A stretch of DNA of 64,000 nucleotides, from positions 51,840 to 115,839 of the forward strand of contig CAMMSL010000006.1 in NCBI GenBank assembly GCA_946499505.1, in the 5' to 3' direction. This document shows positions 33,987 to 46,706 of the stretch, one piece after another. Position numbers and translations under genes: made by a program. Within the stretch, counting starts at the first letter, position 1. Each line of letters begins with the position of its first letter. The notes under the pieces are model-generated. The model was given only the letters and a program-made list of their open reading frames with translations, was not told where the DNA came from and made no database searches. The DNA is from an uncultured Lachnoclostridium sp. (GTDB taxonomy: Bacteria > Bacillota > Clostridia > Lachnospirales > Lachnospiraceae).

Positions 33987-35115
33987 AATCTAGTCTCCTT
34001 TTTGGTATCGTAACAAGGATCCGGAATCCTTTTTCAGCTGAGATATGGATCGTTCCATGGAGTTTGTCCGTCCGTTCTTTCATATTGGTCAGTCCCATGC
34101 CGCCGGGATGTGCGACATTTTCCGAGTTTTTGCCATTTCCCGTGCTTCTGTCATTCCCCGTACCTTTCCTGATTTTAGTGCCGTTATCCTCAATGCAGAG
34201 CTGATACAGTGCGGGGTGTTCCCGGATGGTAACAGATGCTTTGCTGGCATTGCTGTGCCTCATGATATTGGAGAGTGCCTCTTTTGTAATACTGATAAAG
34301 CTGTATTTGACATCTCGGGGAATCACTCTTCCGGCGTCATAGCAGTATGCGACTGGGCAGAATGTGAAATCACTGATCAGAGATTTTACGGCTTCGTCCA
34401 GATTGACCGCCTCATCACGCAGATCGTGCACGCTGGAGCGGATGTTATCCATGGCTGCGTTCAATGTCTGGTCGAGAGAATCAAGTGTAGGCGATAGTGT
34501 CTCGTCCCGGTTTACTGTTTTTGCGGCTCCGGCAAGGAGAATGGACCGGGAGAGCAGATGCCCTACGTTGTCGTGAATCTCCCGGGCAATCCGGTTCCGT
34601 TCCCTCAGGGTGGCGGTATAGATCTCATAGTCCTGCTTTTCCATCAATGTGCGGTTCTTTTCCGTCAGGAGCAGATCCCGCTCTGTGCTGTCATCCATTA
34701 TCCGTCTCAATGTGCCCTGCAGACTGTCACGCTCCCTTGCTGTAGAAGCAAGAAGAAAACATACTGCAAAACCGAACAGATCCAGGCAGGTCAGAAGAAG
34801 GTTTATCTCTCTGTACCACGGATTCAGGATCAGATACAGGACTGCGGCTATGGAAGCAGGCACATAAAGCTTCCGTCGGAATAGTCCGTAACATACTGCG
34901 GGATAAAAATACAGTAATGCCGGTACGAAAACCGCAGCGGCGAAGAAAATAAGACAGCCTGCTGCATATGTCCGGTTTTCTTCCAGAAACAGATCCGCAC
35001 TGCACAGGATCAGCGCGCAGAGAAATGCCAGAACATAAGGCAGATCAGGCTGTATAAAGAACAGGGAAAACATGCACAGAAGCATGACCATTCCGCAATT
35101 TACTGCATTTTTCAT
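33961..35115 (-). CDS. Sensor histidine kinase (HisKA_3 / NarX-LiaS type)
   Basis: A 384-residue kinase. About four or five N-terminal helices (residues 5-125) have almost no extracellular part, so sensing is probably within the membrane. The dimerisation domain holds the phospho-acceptor in RERNRIAREIHDNVGHLL. The ATPase domain has the N-box EALSNIMRHSNA and the G-box GMGLTNMKERTDKLHG. It is divergent from the ABC-2 exporter, an arrangement typical of peptide or envelope-stress sensing systems. Confidence 0.9.
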   Translation of the reverse strand: MKNAVNCGMVMLLCMFSLFFIQPDLPYVLAFLCALILCSADLFLEENRTYAAGCLIFFAAAVFVPALLYFYPAVCYGLFRRKLYVPASIAAVLYLILNPWYREINLLLTCLDLFGFAVCFLLASTARERDSLQGTLRRIMDDSTERDLLLTEKNRTLMEKQDYEIYTATLRERNRIAREIHDNVGHLLSRSILLAGAAKTVNRDETLSPTLDSLDQTLNAAMDNIRSSVHDLRDEAVNLDEAVKSLISDFTFCPVAYCYDAGRVIPRDVKYSFISITKEALSNIMRHSNASKASVTIREHPALYQLCIEDNGTKIRKGTGNDRSTGNGKNSENVAHPGGMGLTNMKERTDKLHGTIHISAEKGFRILVTIPKRRLDYETDIDRR

Positions 35116-35208
35116 ATGAATACCGGCTTGTGCCGCTCCTTTCTTAAGCGCTTCATGATTTTATTATAGTCGAAAATATGGGGAAAGCAAAGAAAAAGAA
35201 TGGAGGAG

Positions 35209-35235
35209 TGACATTTGTCATGCTGAGTTGTGACA
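35209..35235. promoter_or_regulatory. Candidate response-regulator sites
   Basis: TGACA-TT-TGTCA (35209-35220) and a further TGACA at 35231-35235 give overlapping inverted repeats in the region between the divergent two-component and ABC-2 genes. The link to the response regulator is inference from position. Confidence 0.4.
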
Positions 35236-35362
35236 CTGTGCACTACAGAAATTCATGGACCCGATGTATCCTGATATCAGTAAGACGGGGCAGCCGGACT
35301 TGCAATTTCAGACGATAAAGTTATCAATCAATTTGTCAGGAAATTAGGACAGGAGGATTCAT

Positions 35363-36292
35363 ATGATCAGGATAGAAAATCTCGTGAAAAGGTACGGCGA
35401 CATACTGGCGCTGGATCATTTTAATCTGGAAGTAAAAGAGGGGGAAATCTTCGGACTTCTCGGTCCTAACGGCTCGGGAAAGACGACAGCGATCAACTGT
35501 ATGCTTGCGCTTCTGAAGTATGACAGGGGAAGCATACAGATCATGGGGCAGGATATGGCTCCGGACAATTATGAAGTTAAACGTCAGATCGGTATTGTCA
35601 TGCAGGACGTAGCGGTTTTTGAAGAGCTGAGCGTCCATGACAATATTGATTATTTCTGCAGCCTGTATGTAAAGGATAAGAACCGAAGAAAAGAACTGGT
35701 GGAGGAAGCTATCCGATTTGTCGGACTGGAGGATTACAGAAAGATATATCCGAAAAAACTTTCCGGCGGTCTGCTCCGGCGCCTGAATATTGCCTGTGGG
35801 ATTGCCCACAAGCCAAGACTCATCATATTAGATGAACCTACTGTCGCAGTAGATCCCCAGAGCAGGAATAAAATACTGGAGGGAATCTGTGAACTGAACC
35901 GGCAGGGCTCGACCATCATATACACCTCCCATTATATGGAAGAGGTAGAGCAGATCTGCACCAGGATTGCCATTATGGATCACGGCAGGAGCATCGCGGT
36001 GGGAACAAAGGAAGAGTTAAAGAGTATGATCAAGACTGGGGAGACAGTGACTATCGAGGCGGTCATCCTGGGTGCGGATGATCTGGCGGATATCAGGAAC
36101 CTTCCCCATGTATTTGATGTGAAATATGAAGATCAGCGCCTTGTGGTGAGGTGTACCGGAGCAAAACACAACCTGATCCACATCTTAGGATGTCTTCAGG
36201 AGAAGGATATCCCGTTCGGCAGAGTATTCTCGGAGCTGCCAACACTCAATGACGTGTTCCTTGAGATCACAGGAAAGCAGTTAAGGGATTAG
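35363..36292 (+). CDS. ABC transporter ATP-binding protein
   Basis: A 309-residue ATPase of an ABC-2 type exporter. It has Walker A GPNGSGKTT, the signature LSGGLLRRLN (a variant of LSGGQ), Walker B LIILDEPTVAVD and the switch His in TSHYMEE, followed by a C-terminal domain of about 90 residues (DrrA-like). AGGAGG precedes the ATG. It works with the two permeases that follow and is probably regulated by the divergent two-component system. Confidence 0.93.
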   Translation: MIRIENLVKRYGDILALDHFNLEVKEGEIFGLLGPNGSGKTTAINCMLALLKYDRGSIQIMGQDMAPDNYEVKRQIGIVMQDVAVFEELSVHDNIDYFCSLYVKDKNRRKELVEEAIRFVGLEDYRKIYPKKLSGGLLRRLNIACGIAHKPRLIILDEPTVAVDPQSRNKILEGICELNRQGSTIIYTSHYMEEVEQICTRIAIMDHGRSIAVGTKEELKSMIKTGETVTIEAVILGADDLADIRNLPHVFDVKYEDQRLVVRCTGAKHNLIHILGCLQEKDIPFGRVFSELPTLNDVFLEITGKQLRD

Positions 36293-36304
36293 GAGGAAAT
36301 GAAT

Positions 36305-37432
36305 ATGTGGAATCTGATAAAATACAGTTTTCTGGCAAAGATCAGAGATTTCAGTCTTGTGTTCTGGCCGCTTGTCTTTCCACTTGCATTGACCACAGCT
36401 ATGTATTTTTCCATCGGTCAGATGGACGAGTCGGATTTTGAGATCATCCCTGTGGCAGTTGTATCGCATAATACGGAAGATGAGGAGCTTTTTCAAAAGT
36501 ACCTGAAAACAGTGGAAGAGAATGATAACGCACTGATCGATGTCCGTTCTATGACAGAAGAAGAGGCAGTAGCCGCCTTGAAAAAAGGCGATATTGACGG
36601 AATTTTTTACGATGGGGAAGAGCCTTCCCTCACAGTCGGCGGGAGCGGTCTTCCACAGAGTATCCTACAGATGATACTGGAGAGTTACACAGAAGGAAAA
36701 CAGACATTAGAAGATGTGTCAGAGCTGCATCCGGAGGGGATGGAAGCCGCGGTACGTCAGATGTCAGATTACGGTCCGGTGACCGAAGAAGTATCTCTCG
36801 GCGGCCGGACGACGAATACGACTGCCCAGTTCTTCTACGCTATGATCGGGATGGCCTGCCTGTACGGCTGTTTTATTGGATATCGCTCTGCTATGGATCT
36901 TCAGGCAAACTTGTCAGCGCTTGCGGCGAGACGGTGTGTAAGCCCGGTTCACAGGATGGGGTGGATTCTGTCTGAGACGACAGTATCTTTCAGCCTTCAT
37001 TTTATTAACATGCTTATCCTTCTGGCATATATGAAATATATCCTCCGGCTGGAACTTACAAGCGCTTATGTTGAGATGCTTCCGGCTGTGATCATTGGCA
37101 GCATGATCGGTGTAACGATGGGAATGTTTATTACAAGTATCGGTAAAATGGGAGAAGGCGTGAAGATAGGTATTATGATCGGCGTCTCAATGGTGATGAG
37201 TTTCCTGGCGGGGCTGATGAATGCAGATGTAAAAAATGCGGTGGACAGGAATGTTCCTCTGTTAAATCGGATCAATCCGGCGGCGCTTATTTCGGACGCA
37301 CTGTACTGTCTGAATGTCTATGACGCACCGGAACGGTATATGCAGGACATAGTTATTCTGTCAGTGATGTGTGTGCTTCTTCTGACTGGAACATTTCTGA
37401 TCGTAAGGAGGGAACGTTATGGCAGTATTTAA
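36305..37432 (+). CDS. ABC-2 type permease
   Basis: A 375-residue ABC-2 membrane subunit. One N-terminal helix (about 20-38), a large extracytoplasmic domain (about 40-175) and five or six C-terminal helices (about 180-372) match the YhgE/YadH layout. ATG 36305 is 8 nt after AGGAGG; the ATG at 36299 is too close to it. It is 12 bp after the ATPase and overlaps the second permease by 14 bp. The two permeases probably form a heterodimer. Confidence 0.88.
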   Translation: MWNLIKYSFLAKIRDFSLVFWPLVFPLALTTAMYFSIGQMDESDFEIIPVAVVSHNTEDEELFQKYLKTVEENDNALIDVRSMTEEEAVAALKKGDIDGIFYDGEEPSLTVGGSGLPQSILQMILESYTEGKQTLEDVSELHPEGMEAAVRQMSDYGPVTEEVSLGGRTTNTTAQFFYAMIGMACLYGCFIGYRSAMDLQANLSALAARRCVSPVHRMGWILSETTVSFSLHFINMLILLAYMKYILRLELTSAYVEMLPAVIIGSMIGVTMGMFITSIGKMGEGVKIGIMIGVSMVMSFLAGLMNADVKNAVDRNVPLLNRINPAALISDALYCLNVYDAPERYMQDIVILSVMCVLLLTGTFLIVRRERYGSI

Positions 37433-38570
37433 GGCATATATGAGGATCGCAAAGAAGAATATGTGGATGATACTGATGTATCTGTGCATCTTCCTCGGGG
37501 TTACGGTCATGTTCCAGCGCTTTGCGGGAGGTGATACCGTACAGTATGCGGCACAGAGTGTGCCAGTAGGAATCATCGATGAGGACAGGGGAGAAGCAGC
37601 GGAAAGTCTCATCCGTTATATCGGACGGACGAACGAGATTGTATATCTTGAGGATGACAGGGAGACTCTGCAGGAGAATCTGTTCTATCGGAATGTGGAA
37701 TATATTGTGAGGATTCCCCGGGACTTTATGGAAAAGTGCATTCTTGGAGATAAGAAGCTGAAAGTGACGACAGTGCCGGGGACATATTCCGGTTCCTATG
37801 TGGAACAGCAGATCAGCAATTTCATCAACTTCGCCCGGTGTTATGCGGCGGCAGGATTCACAGAACACGAACTTGGCGAAGCGATGGCTGCGAGAGAGAC
37901 GGCAAAAGTGGAAATGCTGGATGTGAACGGAAACGGCGGTTCGTATCCTGCCTATGCGTTCTATTACCGGTATCTGCCATATCTGTTCCTGTGCGTCCTC
38001 TGCTATGTGATGGGATATATTTTGATGGGGTTCCGCAGGGGAAGTCTGCCTGACCGGATGGCGGCGTCTGCAGTACCTGCCCGCAGACAGAGCATGGAAG
38101 GGCTTATGGCAGCAGGAGTTATCGCAATTGCCCTCTGGGGATTCTGCAGCCTGATCAGTATTGTGTTCTATAACGGAAATTTCCTTGACAGCGGGAAAGT
38201 GACATGGTATCTGCTCAACTCCTTTGTCATGCTGCTGTCAGCTCTGGCACTTTCCTATCTGATTGGCAGTCTTGTGAAGACCCCCAATGCGCTGAACGGC
38301 ATCGTGAACATACTGTCACTCGGCATGTGTTTTGCATGCGGAGTCTTTGTAGAGATGGATCTGTTAAGCAGCGGGGTAAGAAAAGCAGCCCAGTTCCTTC
38401 CGGTGTACTGGTATGAGACGGCAAATGAGATACTGATGGATTACGGAGAGATCTCAGGCGATATTAGAAACCGGCTTGTGGGAGCAATCGGAATACAACT
38501 TGTGTTTGCGGCGGCGTTTTTGTGTGTGACGCTGGCTGTGGCAAAAAGGAGTCGGAAATCACGTCTGTAA
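37419..38570 (+). CDS. ABC-2 type permease
   Basis: A 383-residue ABC-2 membrane subunit with the same topology as its neighbour: a helix at about 18-35, an extracytoplasmic domain and six C-terminal helices. AAGGAGG is well placed within the end of the previous gene. Likely exports a peptide, lipid or antimicrobial; the cargo is not visible. Confidence 0.88.
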   Translation: MAVFKAYMRIAKKNMWMILMYLCIFLGVTVMFQRFAGGDTVQYAAQSVPVGIIDEDRGEAAESLIRYIGRTNEIVYLEDDRETLQENLFYRNVEYIVRIPRDFMEKCILGDKKLKVTTVPGTYSGSYVEQQISNFINFARCYAAAGFTEHELGEAMAARETAKVEMLDVNGNGGSYPAYAFYYRYLPYLFLCVLCYVMGYILMGFRRGSLPDRMAASAVPARRQSMEGLMAAGVIAIALWGFCSLISIVFYNGNFLDSGKVTWYLLNSFVMLLSALALSYLIGSLVKTPNALNGIVNILSLGMCFACGVFVEMDLLSSGVRKAAQFLPVYWYETANEILMDYGEISGDIRNRLVGAIGIQLVFAAAFLCVTLAVAKRSRKSRL

Positions 38571-38597
38571 TTATTGTAATAAAGTGAAATACAGTGA

Positions 38598-38648
38598 AAA
38601 AAGCCTGTCAGGACAGCTGCTTTATATATGCGTTCTGATAGGTTTTTT
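38598..38648 (+). terminator. Terminator of the ABC-2 operon
   Basis: AAAAAGCCTGTCAG (38598-38611) pairs with CTGATAGGTTTTTT (38635-38648) with small mismatches, and the 3' arm ends in a T run. Confidence 0.6.
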
Positions 38649-38677
38649 GTCGTTTATGGTCACATTAAAATGGTAAT

Positions 38678-38714
38678 TTTCCAAATGGAAACCGGACAGA
38701 CTCCATATTATAAT
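38678..38714 (+). promoter_or_regulatory. Promoter and palindrome of the PTS regulator
   Basis: TTTCC-AAAT-GGAAA (38678-38691, 12 of 14 symmetric) covers a -35-like TGGAAA (38686-38691), and TATAAT (38709-38714) follows after 17 bp. The palindrome could bind the regulator it precedes or a catabolite-type repressor. Confidence 0.6.
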
Positions 38715-38750
38715 GTATTGAGTAAAATCAGTAGAAGCCGGAGGAAAATT

Positions 38751-40661
38751 ATGAAAAACGAGCTGATAGAGCTTCTGAGACTATTGTCTGACACAGAATA
38801 CCGGACTGCTTCTGAATTAGCAGAGAGACTGGGCGTCAGTCCCAAAACTGTCAGAACCAGACTCAAAGAGCTCGGAAACGAAGGAAGAGCATATGGAGTG
38901 ACCATAGGATCAAAGCCTAGATTCGGATACATTTTGCTTGAAAGTGAAAATGACGGGATTCTTCGGTTGGAGGAGAGCCTGTCAGGCGGTAACGGACTTC
39001 CGGATAGTACAAGCGAGCGGACGGATTATCTGCTCGTATATCTTCTGAATCACGCAGATTATACGAAACTGGAAGTGCTGTGTGATTTTTTATGTGTATC
39101 AAGATCGACATTGCAGAATTCGGTAAAAGAAGTAGAAGAGATTCTGAACCGATATGAGCTGCAGATAGACAGAAAGCCCGGCTATGGGATCTGTGCTAAA
39201 GGAAATGAGTTTGATATACGAAGATGTATCGGGGAGTGTTTTGTGAAGCGTAATATGCTGAGTATAGGAGAAAAATTCTATTCGGCCGCGGAGTTGGAAT
39301 ATCTTGCCGGAATGATATTTGAACTTACTGAAAAGTATAAGATATCCTTGTCTGCCAATGCATATGAGGATTTGATCACCCAGATTTATGTCGCAATGAA
39401 GAGAATGAAACACGGATGCAGGATATGTTTTCAGGAAACATATGATCAGGAAAAGTATCAAATAGAAAGTCGTGTAGCATCAGAACTGGCGGAGCGGATA
39501 CGAGAGTGGCAGAAGATCGAGTACGATCCAAACGAGATACAGTATATCCTGATTTATCTTGCCGGGAACCGAATGGTCGGAGGCTCTGATCAGGAAAGCG
39601 GAAATTTTGTTATACGTGAAGAAATTGACAGGCTTGTAGTTAAGATGCTGGAACTCATTTATGACGAATACCGGATTGAACTGCGAAATAATTTCAGCCT
39701 GAGAATGGCACTCAACCAGCATATGGTGCCGTTTGACATCCGGATGCGTTATAACATCAGGATTAAGAATCCCATTCTTGATGAGATAAAACAGAATTAT
39801 GTCTTCGGGTATACACTTGCACAGAGAAGTGCTGTTGTACTGGAAAAGTTTTACAGCCAGAGTATACCGGATTCGGAACTTGGATATTTTGCCATGCTTT
39901 TCGTATATGCGCTTGAACAGGGGCGCGGCGAGATTGAAAAAGCCCGTATCCTGATTGTCTGCGGAGCGGGACGTGCGACTTCAATGTTCCTGAAATATAA
40001 GTTTGAACAGGAATTCGGCGAATATCTTGAAAAGATCTATGTGTGCGGGCTTCATGAGCTTTCCAAGTTTGATTTTGAGAAGATTGACTATGTATTTGCG
40101 ACTGTGCCGATCCAAATAAGGATCCCGAAACCGATCACAGAAGTGGGGCAGTTCCTGGGCGGACCGGATATATTGAAAGTGCGCAGGATGCTGGAAAAAG
40201 GCAGGATGGATTTCCTTGATGATTATTACAAAAAGGAACAGTTTTTTACAGATATTGGCGGGGACACAAAGGAAGAAGTGATCTGCAATATCTGCGCAAG
40301 GATTCAGGAACAGCGGGGTCTCCCGGAAGGCTTTTGTGATGCAGTGCTGAAGAGAGAGGAACTTGCGCAGACAGATTTTGGAAATCTGATTTCAATGCCC
40401 CATCCGTATAAGATCGTAACAGAAGAGACGTTTGTATATGTGGCTGTATTGGAAAAAGAGATCCTGTGGACGAAGAACCCGGTACAACTGGTATTCCTGA
40501 CTGCTGTCAGCGGACGGGAAGACAAGAATCTTCCGCGGTTTTATGAAGTGACGACAGAGTTTTTCCTGCAGTCAGAGATGATAAAAACAGTGATACGGGA
40601 AAAAGACTTTGAAGTACTGATGCAGATGCTGCGGCAGATTTATTATATGCAGGAACACTGA
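38751..40661 (+). CDS. BglG/LicR-type PTS-controlled transcriptional regulator
   Basis: A 636-residue regulator with domains in order: two N-terminal helix-turn-helix units (about 1-150, RTASELAERLGVSPKTVRTR), two PRD domains (about 175-390), an EIIB-like domain with Cys in IVCGAGRATS (about 405-490) and an EIIA-like domain with His in SMPHPYK (about 500-635). Such proteins activate sugar operons and respond to phosphorylation by PTS enzymes. ATG 38751 has GGAGG upstream. It precedes the PTS genes in the same direction and likely controls them. Confidence 0.9.
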   Translation: MKNELIELLRLLSDTEYRTASELAERLGVSPKTVRTRLKELGNEGRAYGVTIGSKPRFGYILLESENDGILRLEESLSGGNGLPDSTSERTDYLLVYLLNHADYTKLEVLCDFLCVSRSTLQNSVKEVEEILNRYELQIDRKPGYGICAKGNEFDIRRCIGECFVKRNMLSIGEKFYSAAELEYLAGMIFELTEKYKISLSANAYEDLITQIYVAMKRMKHGCRICFQETYDQEKYQIESRVASELAERIREWQKIEYDPNEIQYILIYLAGNRMVGGSDQESGNFVIREEIDRLVVKMLELIYDEYRIELRNNFSLRMALNQHMVPFDIRMRYNIRIKNPILDEIKQNYVFGYTLAQRSAVVLEKFYSQSIPDSELGYFAMLFVYALEQGRGEIEKARILIVCGAGRATSMFLKYKFEQEFGEYLEKIYVCGLHELSKFDFEKIDYVFATVPIQIRIPKPITEVGQFLGGPDILKVRRMLEKGRMDFLDDYYKKEQFFTDIGGDTKEEVICNICARIQEQRGLPEGFCDAVLKREELAQTDFGNLISMPHPYKIVTEETFVYVAVLEKEILWTKNPVQLVFLTAVSGREDKNLPRFYEVTTEFFLQSEMIKTVIREKDFEVLMQMLRQIYYMQEH

Positions 40662-40788
40662 TCCGTGCGGGTTTTTACCACATTATTGTGTAAAATCAAA
40701 AACTGGAGACCGGCAGACAGAACTGATATCATTATTTCAAGAACAAAAGTAATCGCGATGAAAAATTGTTTGGAGGTTTATTAAGATC

Positions 40789-41148
40789 ATGACAGAAAAT
40801 AAAATGGAAACTATCATAACCGAACTGGTGGTAAACGGCGGGGACGCCAGGGGAAAGGCACTTGGTGCTATTAAAGCCGCTCGTGACAATGATATGGATA
40901 AGGCAGAGAAACTGATGGAGGAATGCAATGAGGCTCTTTTAAAAGCTCATAATTTCCAGACATCGTTTATTCAGGAAACGCTTGCCTCTGACGAGGAAAC
41001 ACCTGCCAGTCTCCTGATGGTGCATGGACAGGATCATTTGATGGATGCCATGGTCGTGAGGGATCTGGCAGCTGAGATGATCGAGATGTATAAGATGATC
41101 CATTCGCTGTCAGAAAAAAACACTATGAGAAAGGAAGAGAGAATATGA
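40789..41148 (+). CDS. PTS EIIA component, lactose/cellobiose family
   Basis: A 119-residue EIIA of the Lac family. The phospho-His lies in LLMVHGQDHLMDAM (the family form is H-x-QDHLM), within a three-helix bundle. It passes phosphate from HPr to EIIB. It overlaps the EIIB gene by ATGA. Confidence 0.92.
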   Translation: MTENKMETIITELVVNGGDARGKALGAIKAARDNDMDKAEKLMEECNEALLKAHNFQTSFIQETLASDEETPASLLMVHGQDHLMDAMVVRDLAAEMIEMYKMIHSLSEKNTMRKEERI

Positions 41149-41450
41149 AAAATATCATATTAGTCTGTGCAGCCGGAATGTCTACCAGCCTTCTGGTAAA
41201 TAAAATGAAAAGTGCGGCAAAAGAGCAGGGAAAAGAAGTACATATCGAGGCGATGCCTGTGAAGGCGTTTGACGGTTATACAGGAGATGTGGATGTCCTG
41301 CTCTTAGGACCACAGGTAAGATATATGTTCGATGAGGTGAAGAATAAATACGAACCAAAAGGAATTAAAGTAGCTGTAATCGATATGATGGATTACGGGA
41401 TGATGAATGGAGAGAAAGTGCTGGCAGATGCTTATCAGATGATGGAATAA
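41145..41450 (+). CDS. PTS EIIB component, lactose/cellobiose family
   Basis: A 101-residue EIIB with the active Cys at residue 8 in ILVCAAGMSTSLLV. It receives phosphate from EIIA and phosphorylates the incoming sugar. It is translationally coupled to EIIA and 38 bp before EIIC. Confidence 0.93.
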   Translation: MKNIILVCAAGMSTSLLVNKMKSAAKEQGKEVHIEAMPVKAFDGYTGDVDVLLLGPQVRYMFDEVKNKYEPKGIKVAVIDMMDYGMMNGEKVLADAYQMME

Positions 41451-41487
41451 ACTGTCAGATACGAATGATTTTAGAGGAGGAAAACAA

Positions 41488-42778
41488 ATGAGTAAGTTTA
41501 TGGACTGGCTGCAGAAATATATGGTGCCAATTGCAACCAAACTTGATCAGAATAAAGAAATAAGTGCAATTAAAAATGGAATGGTAGCCACCGTTCCGGT
41601 AACGATTGTCGGTGCGATCGCGATGATCCTGACAAATTTCCCCTATTTAAGTCAGTTTGCACCCGGCCTTGCATCATGGCTCAGTGCTAATCTTGGTCAG
41701 ATTAGTACTGTAACAATTAGTCTTCTGACAGTTACTGTCATCGCTTCGTGTGCATACAGTTATGCCAAAGAACTTGGTGTAGAGAGAATGTATGCAGTAA
41801 TTATGGCATTTATTGCATTCTTTATGCTGGCGGATTTTAGCTTTACTGGCGATGTTACCGTTAATGGCGAAACCGTGAGCAACGCAGTAGTTACCGGCGT
41901 TATCCCGACATCCTCGTTGAGCTCAGGAGGTATATTTACGGCACTTATTACAACGCTTGTATCTGTGAGATTGTATACATTTATTAAAAATAAGAATATA
42001 ACGATCAAGCTTCCGGATGTTGTGCCGCCAAATGTATTGAACAGTTTTATATCGCTTCTTCCGATGCTGATCGTATCTGTGATCTTTGTTATAATCAGAG
42101 ATCTGTTTGCACTGACTCCATATGGATATTTTCCGAACTTCCTGAATGAAGTCTTAGCAAAACCATTATTGGCTTTGGGTGACAGCATATGGGCGATCAT
42201 TGTGATCATATTTGTACAGCAGCTTCTTTGGTGGTTCGGCATCCACGGTTCCAATGTGGTTCGTTCAGTATGGGGCCCGATTCTGCTAACTATGATGACA
42301 GCAAATATGGAAGCCTATGCGGCGGGGAAGGAACTGCCATATATCGTGAGCCAGACTTTCTGGAATGTATATTCAGGTGCATTTTTCTTCTCTATTCCGC
42401 TTGCCCTGTTATTGTTCTGCAAGTCGGCGAGAGGGAAATCTATGGGCAAGGCATCCATCGGACCGGCTGTGTTCGTTATTCATGAACCTGTACTGTTCGG
42501 CCTTCCGGTTGTACTTAATCCGATTTTATTTATACCGTTTGTATTTGTCTATATCCTGCAGTTTGTGCTGGTTTATGTGCTTGCAGTAGTAGGAATCGCT
42601 CCAATACCGATAGCGGAAGTGCCGTGGACGACACCAATCATATTCAGCGGGTTCCTGTCAACGAATTTCAATATTATGGGAGCTTTGGTGCAGATCCTTG
42701 TTATTGTGTTCGGGCTGATCGGATACTATCCGTTTATTAAAGCACTTGATAAGCAGTACCTTGCAGAGGAGAAGAAGA

Positions 42779-42807
<29 letters not shown>
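41488..42807 (+). CDS. PTS EIIC component, lactose/cellobiose family
   Basis: A 439-residue membrane permease with about ten helices and the EIIC signature region FGIHGSNVVRSVWGP. It also has the substrate-site loop FVIHEPVLFGLPVVLNPILF, typical of cellobiose/lactose-type IIC proteins. It imports a beta-linked disaccharide as the 6-phosphate. Its 3' end overlaps the GH95 gene by 29 bp. Confidence 0.92.
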
Positions 42808-46499
<3,692 letters not shown>

Positions 46500-46545
46500 T
46501 TCAAACCGAACTGTTATAATTTAATCTAAGACTTACATACTACTC

Positions 46546-46706
46546 TTGACTTTTTCTGTATTTTTCCTTTATTCTTAATGAGGTGAATATTGACAAGCTG
46601 TGCGAAACGGCAGGGCAGTAACAGACTGTCCTGTCGTTATTCAGCAGGCACTTTAATGAGTGCAGGCGTTTATCATGTATCACGTATGTATTTAAGGAGG
46701 AGAAAA
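46546..46706 (+). promoter_or_regulatory. Promoter and structured leader of the PurF-like gene
   Basis: TTGACT (46546-46551) and TATTCT (46570-46575) are spaced by 18 bp. The roughly 120-nt leader then contains a 14-bp hairpin (46606-46619 with 46625-46638) and a second hairpin GCACT/AGTGC (46648-46663) before AAGGAGG. It does not match a riboswitch class I know. A purine-related regulatory leader is possible. Confidence 0.45.
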
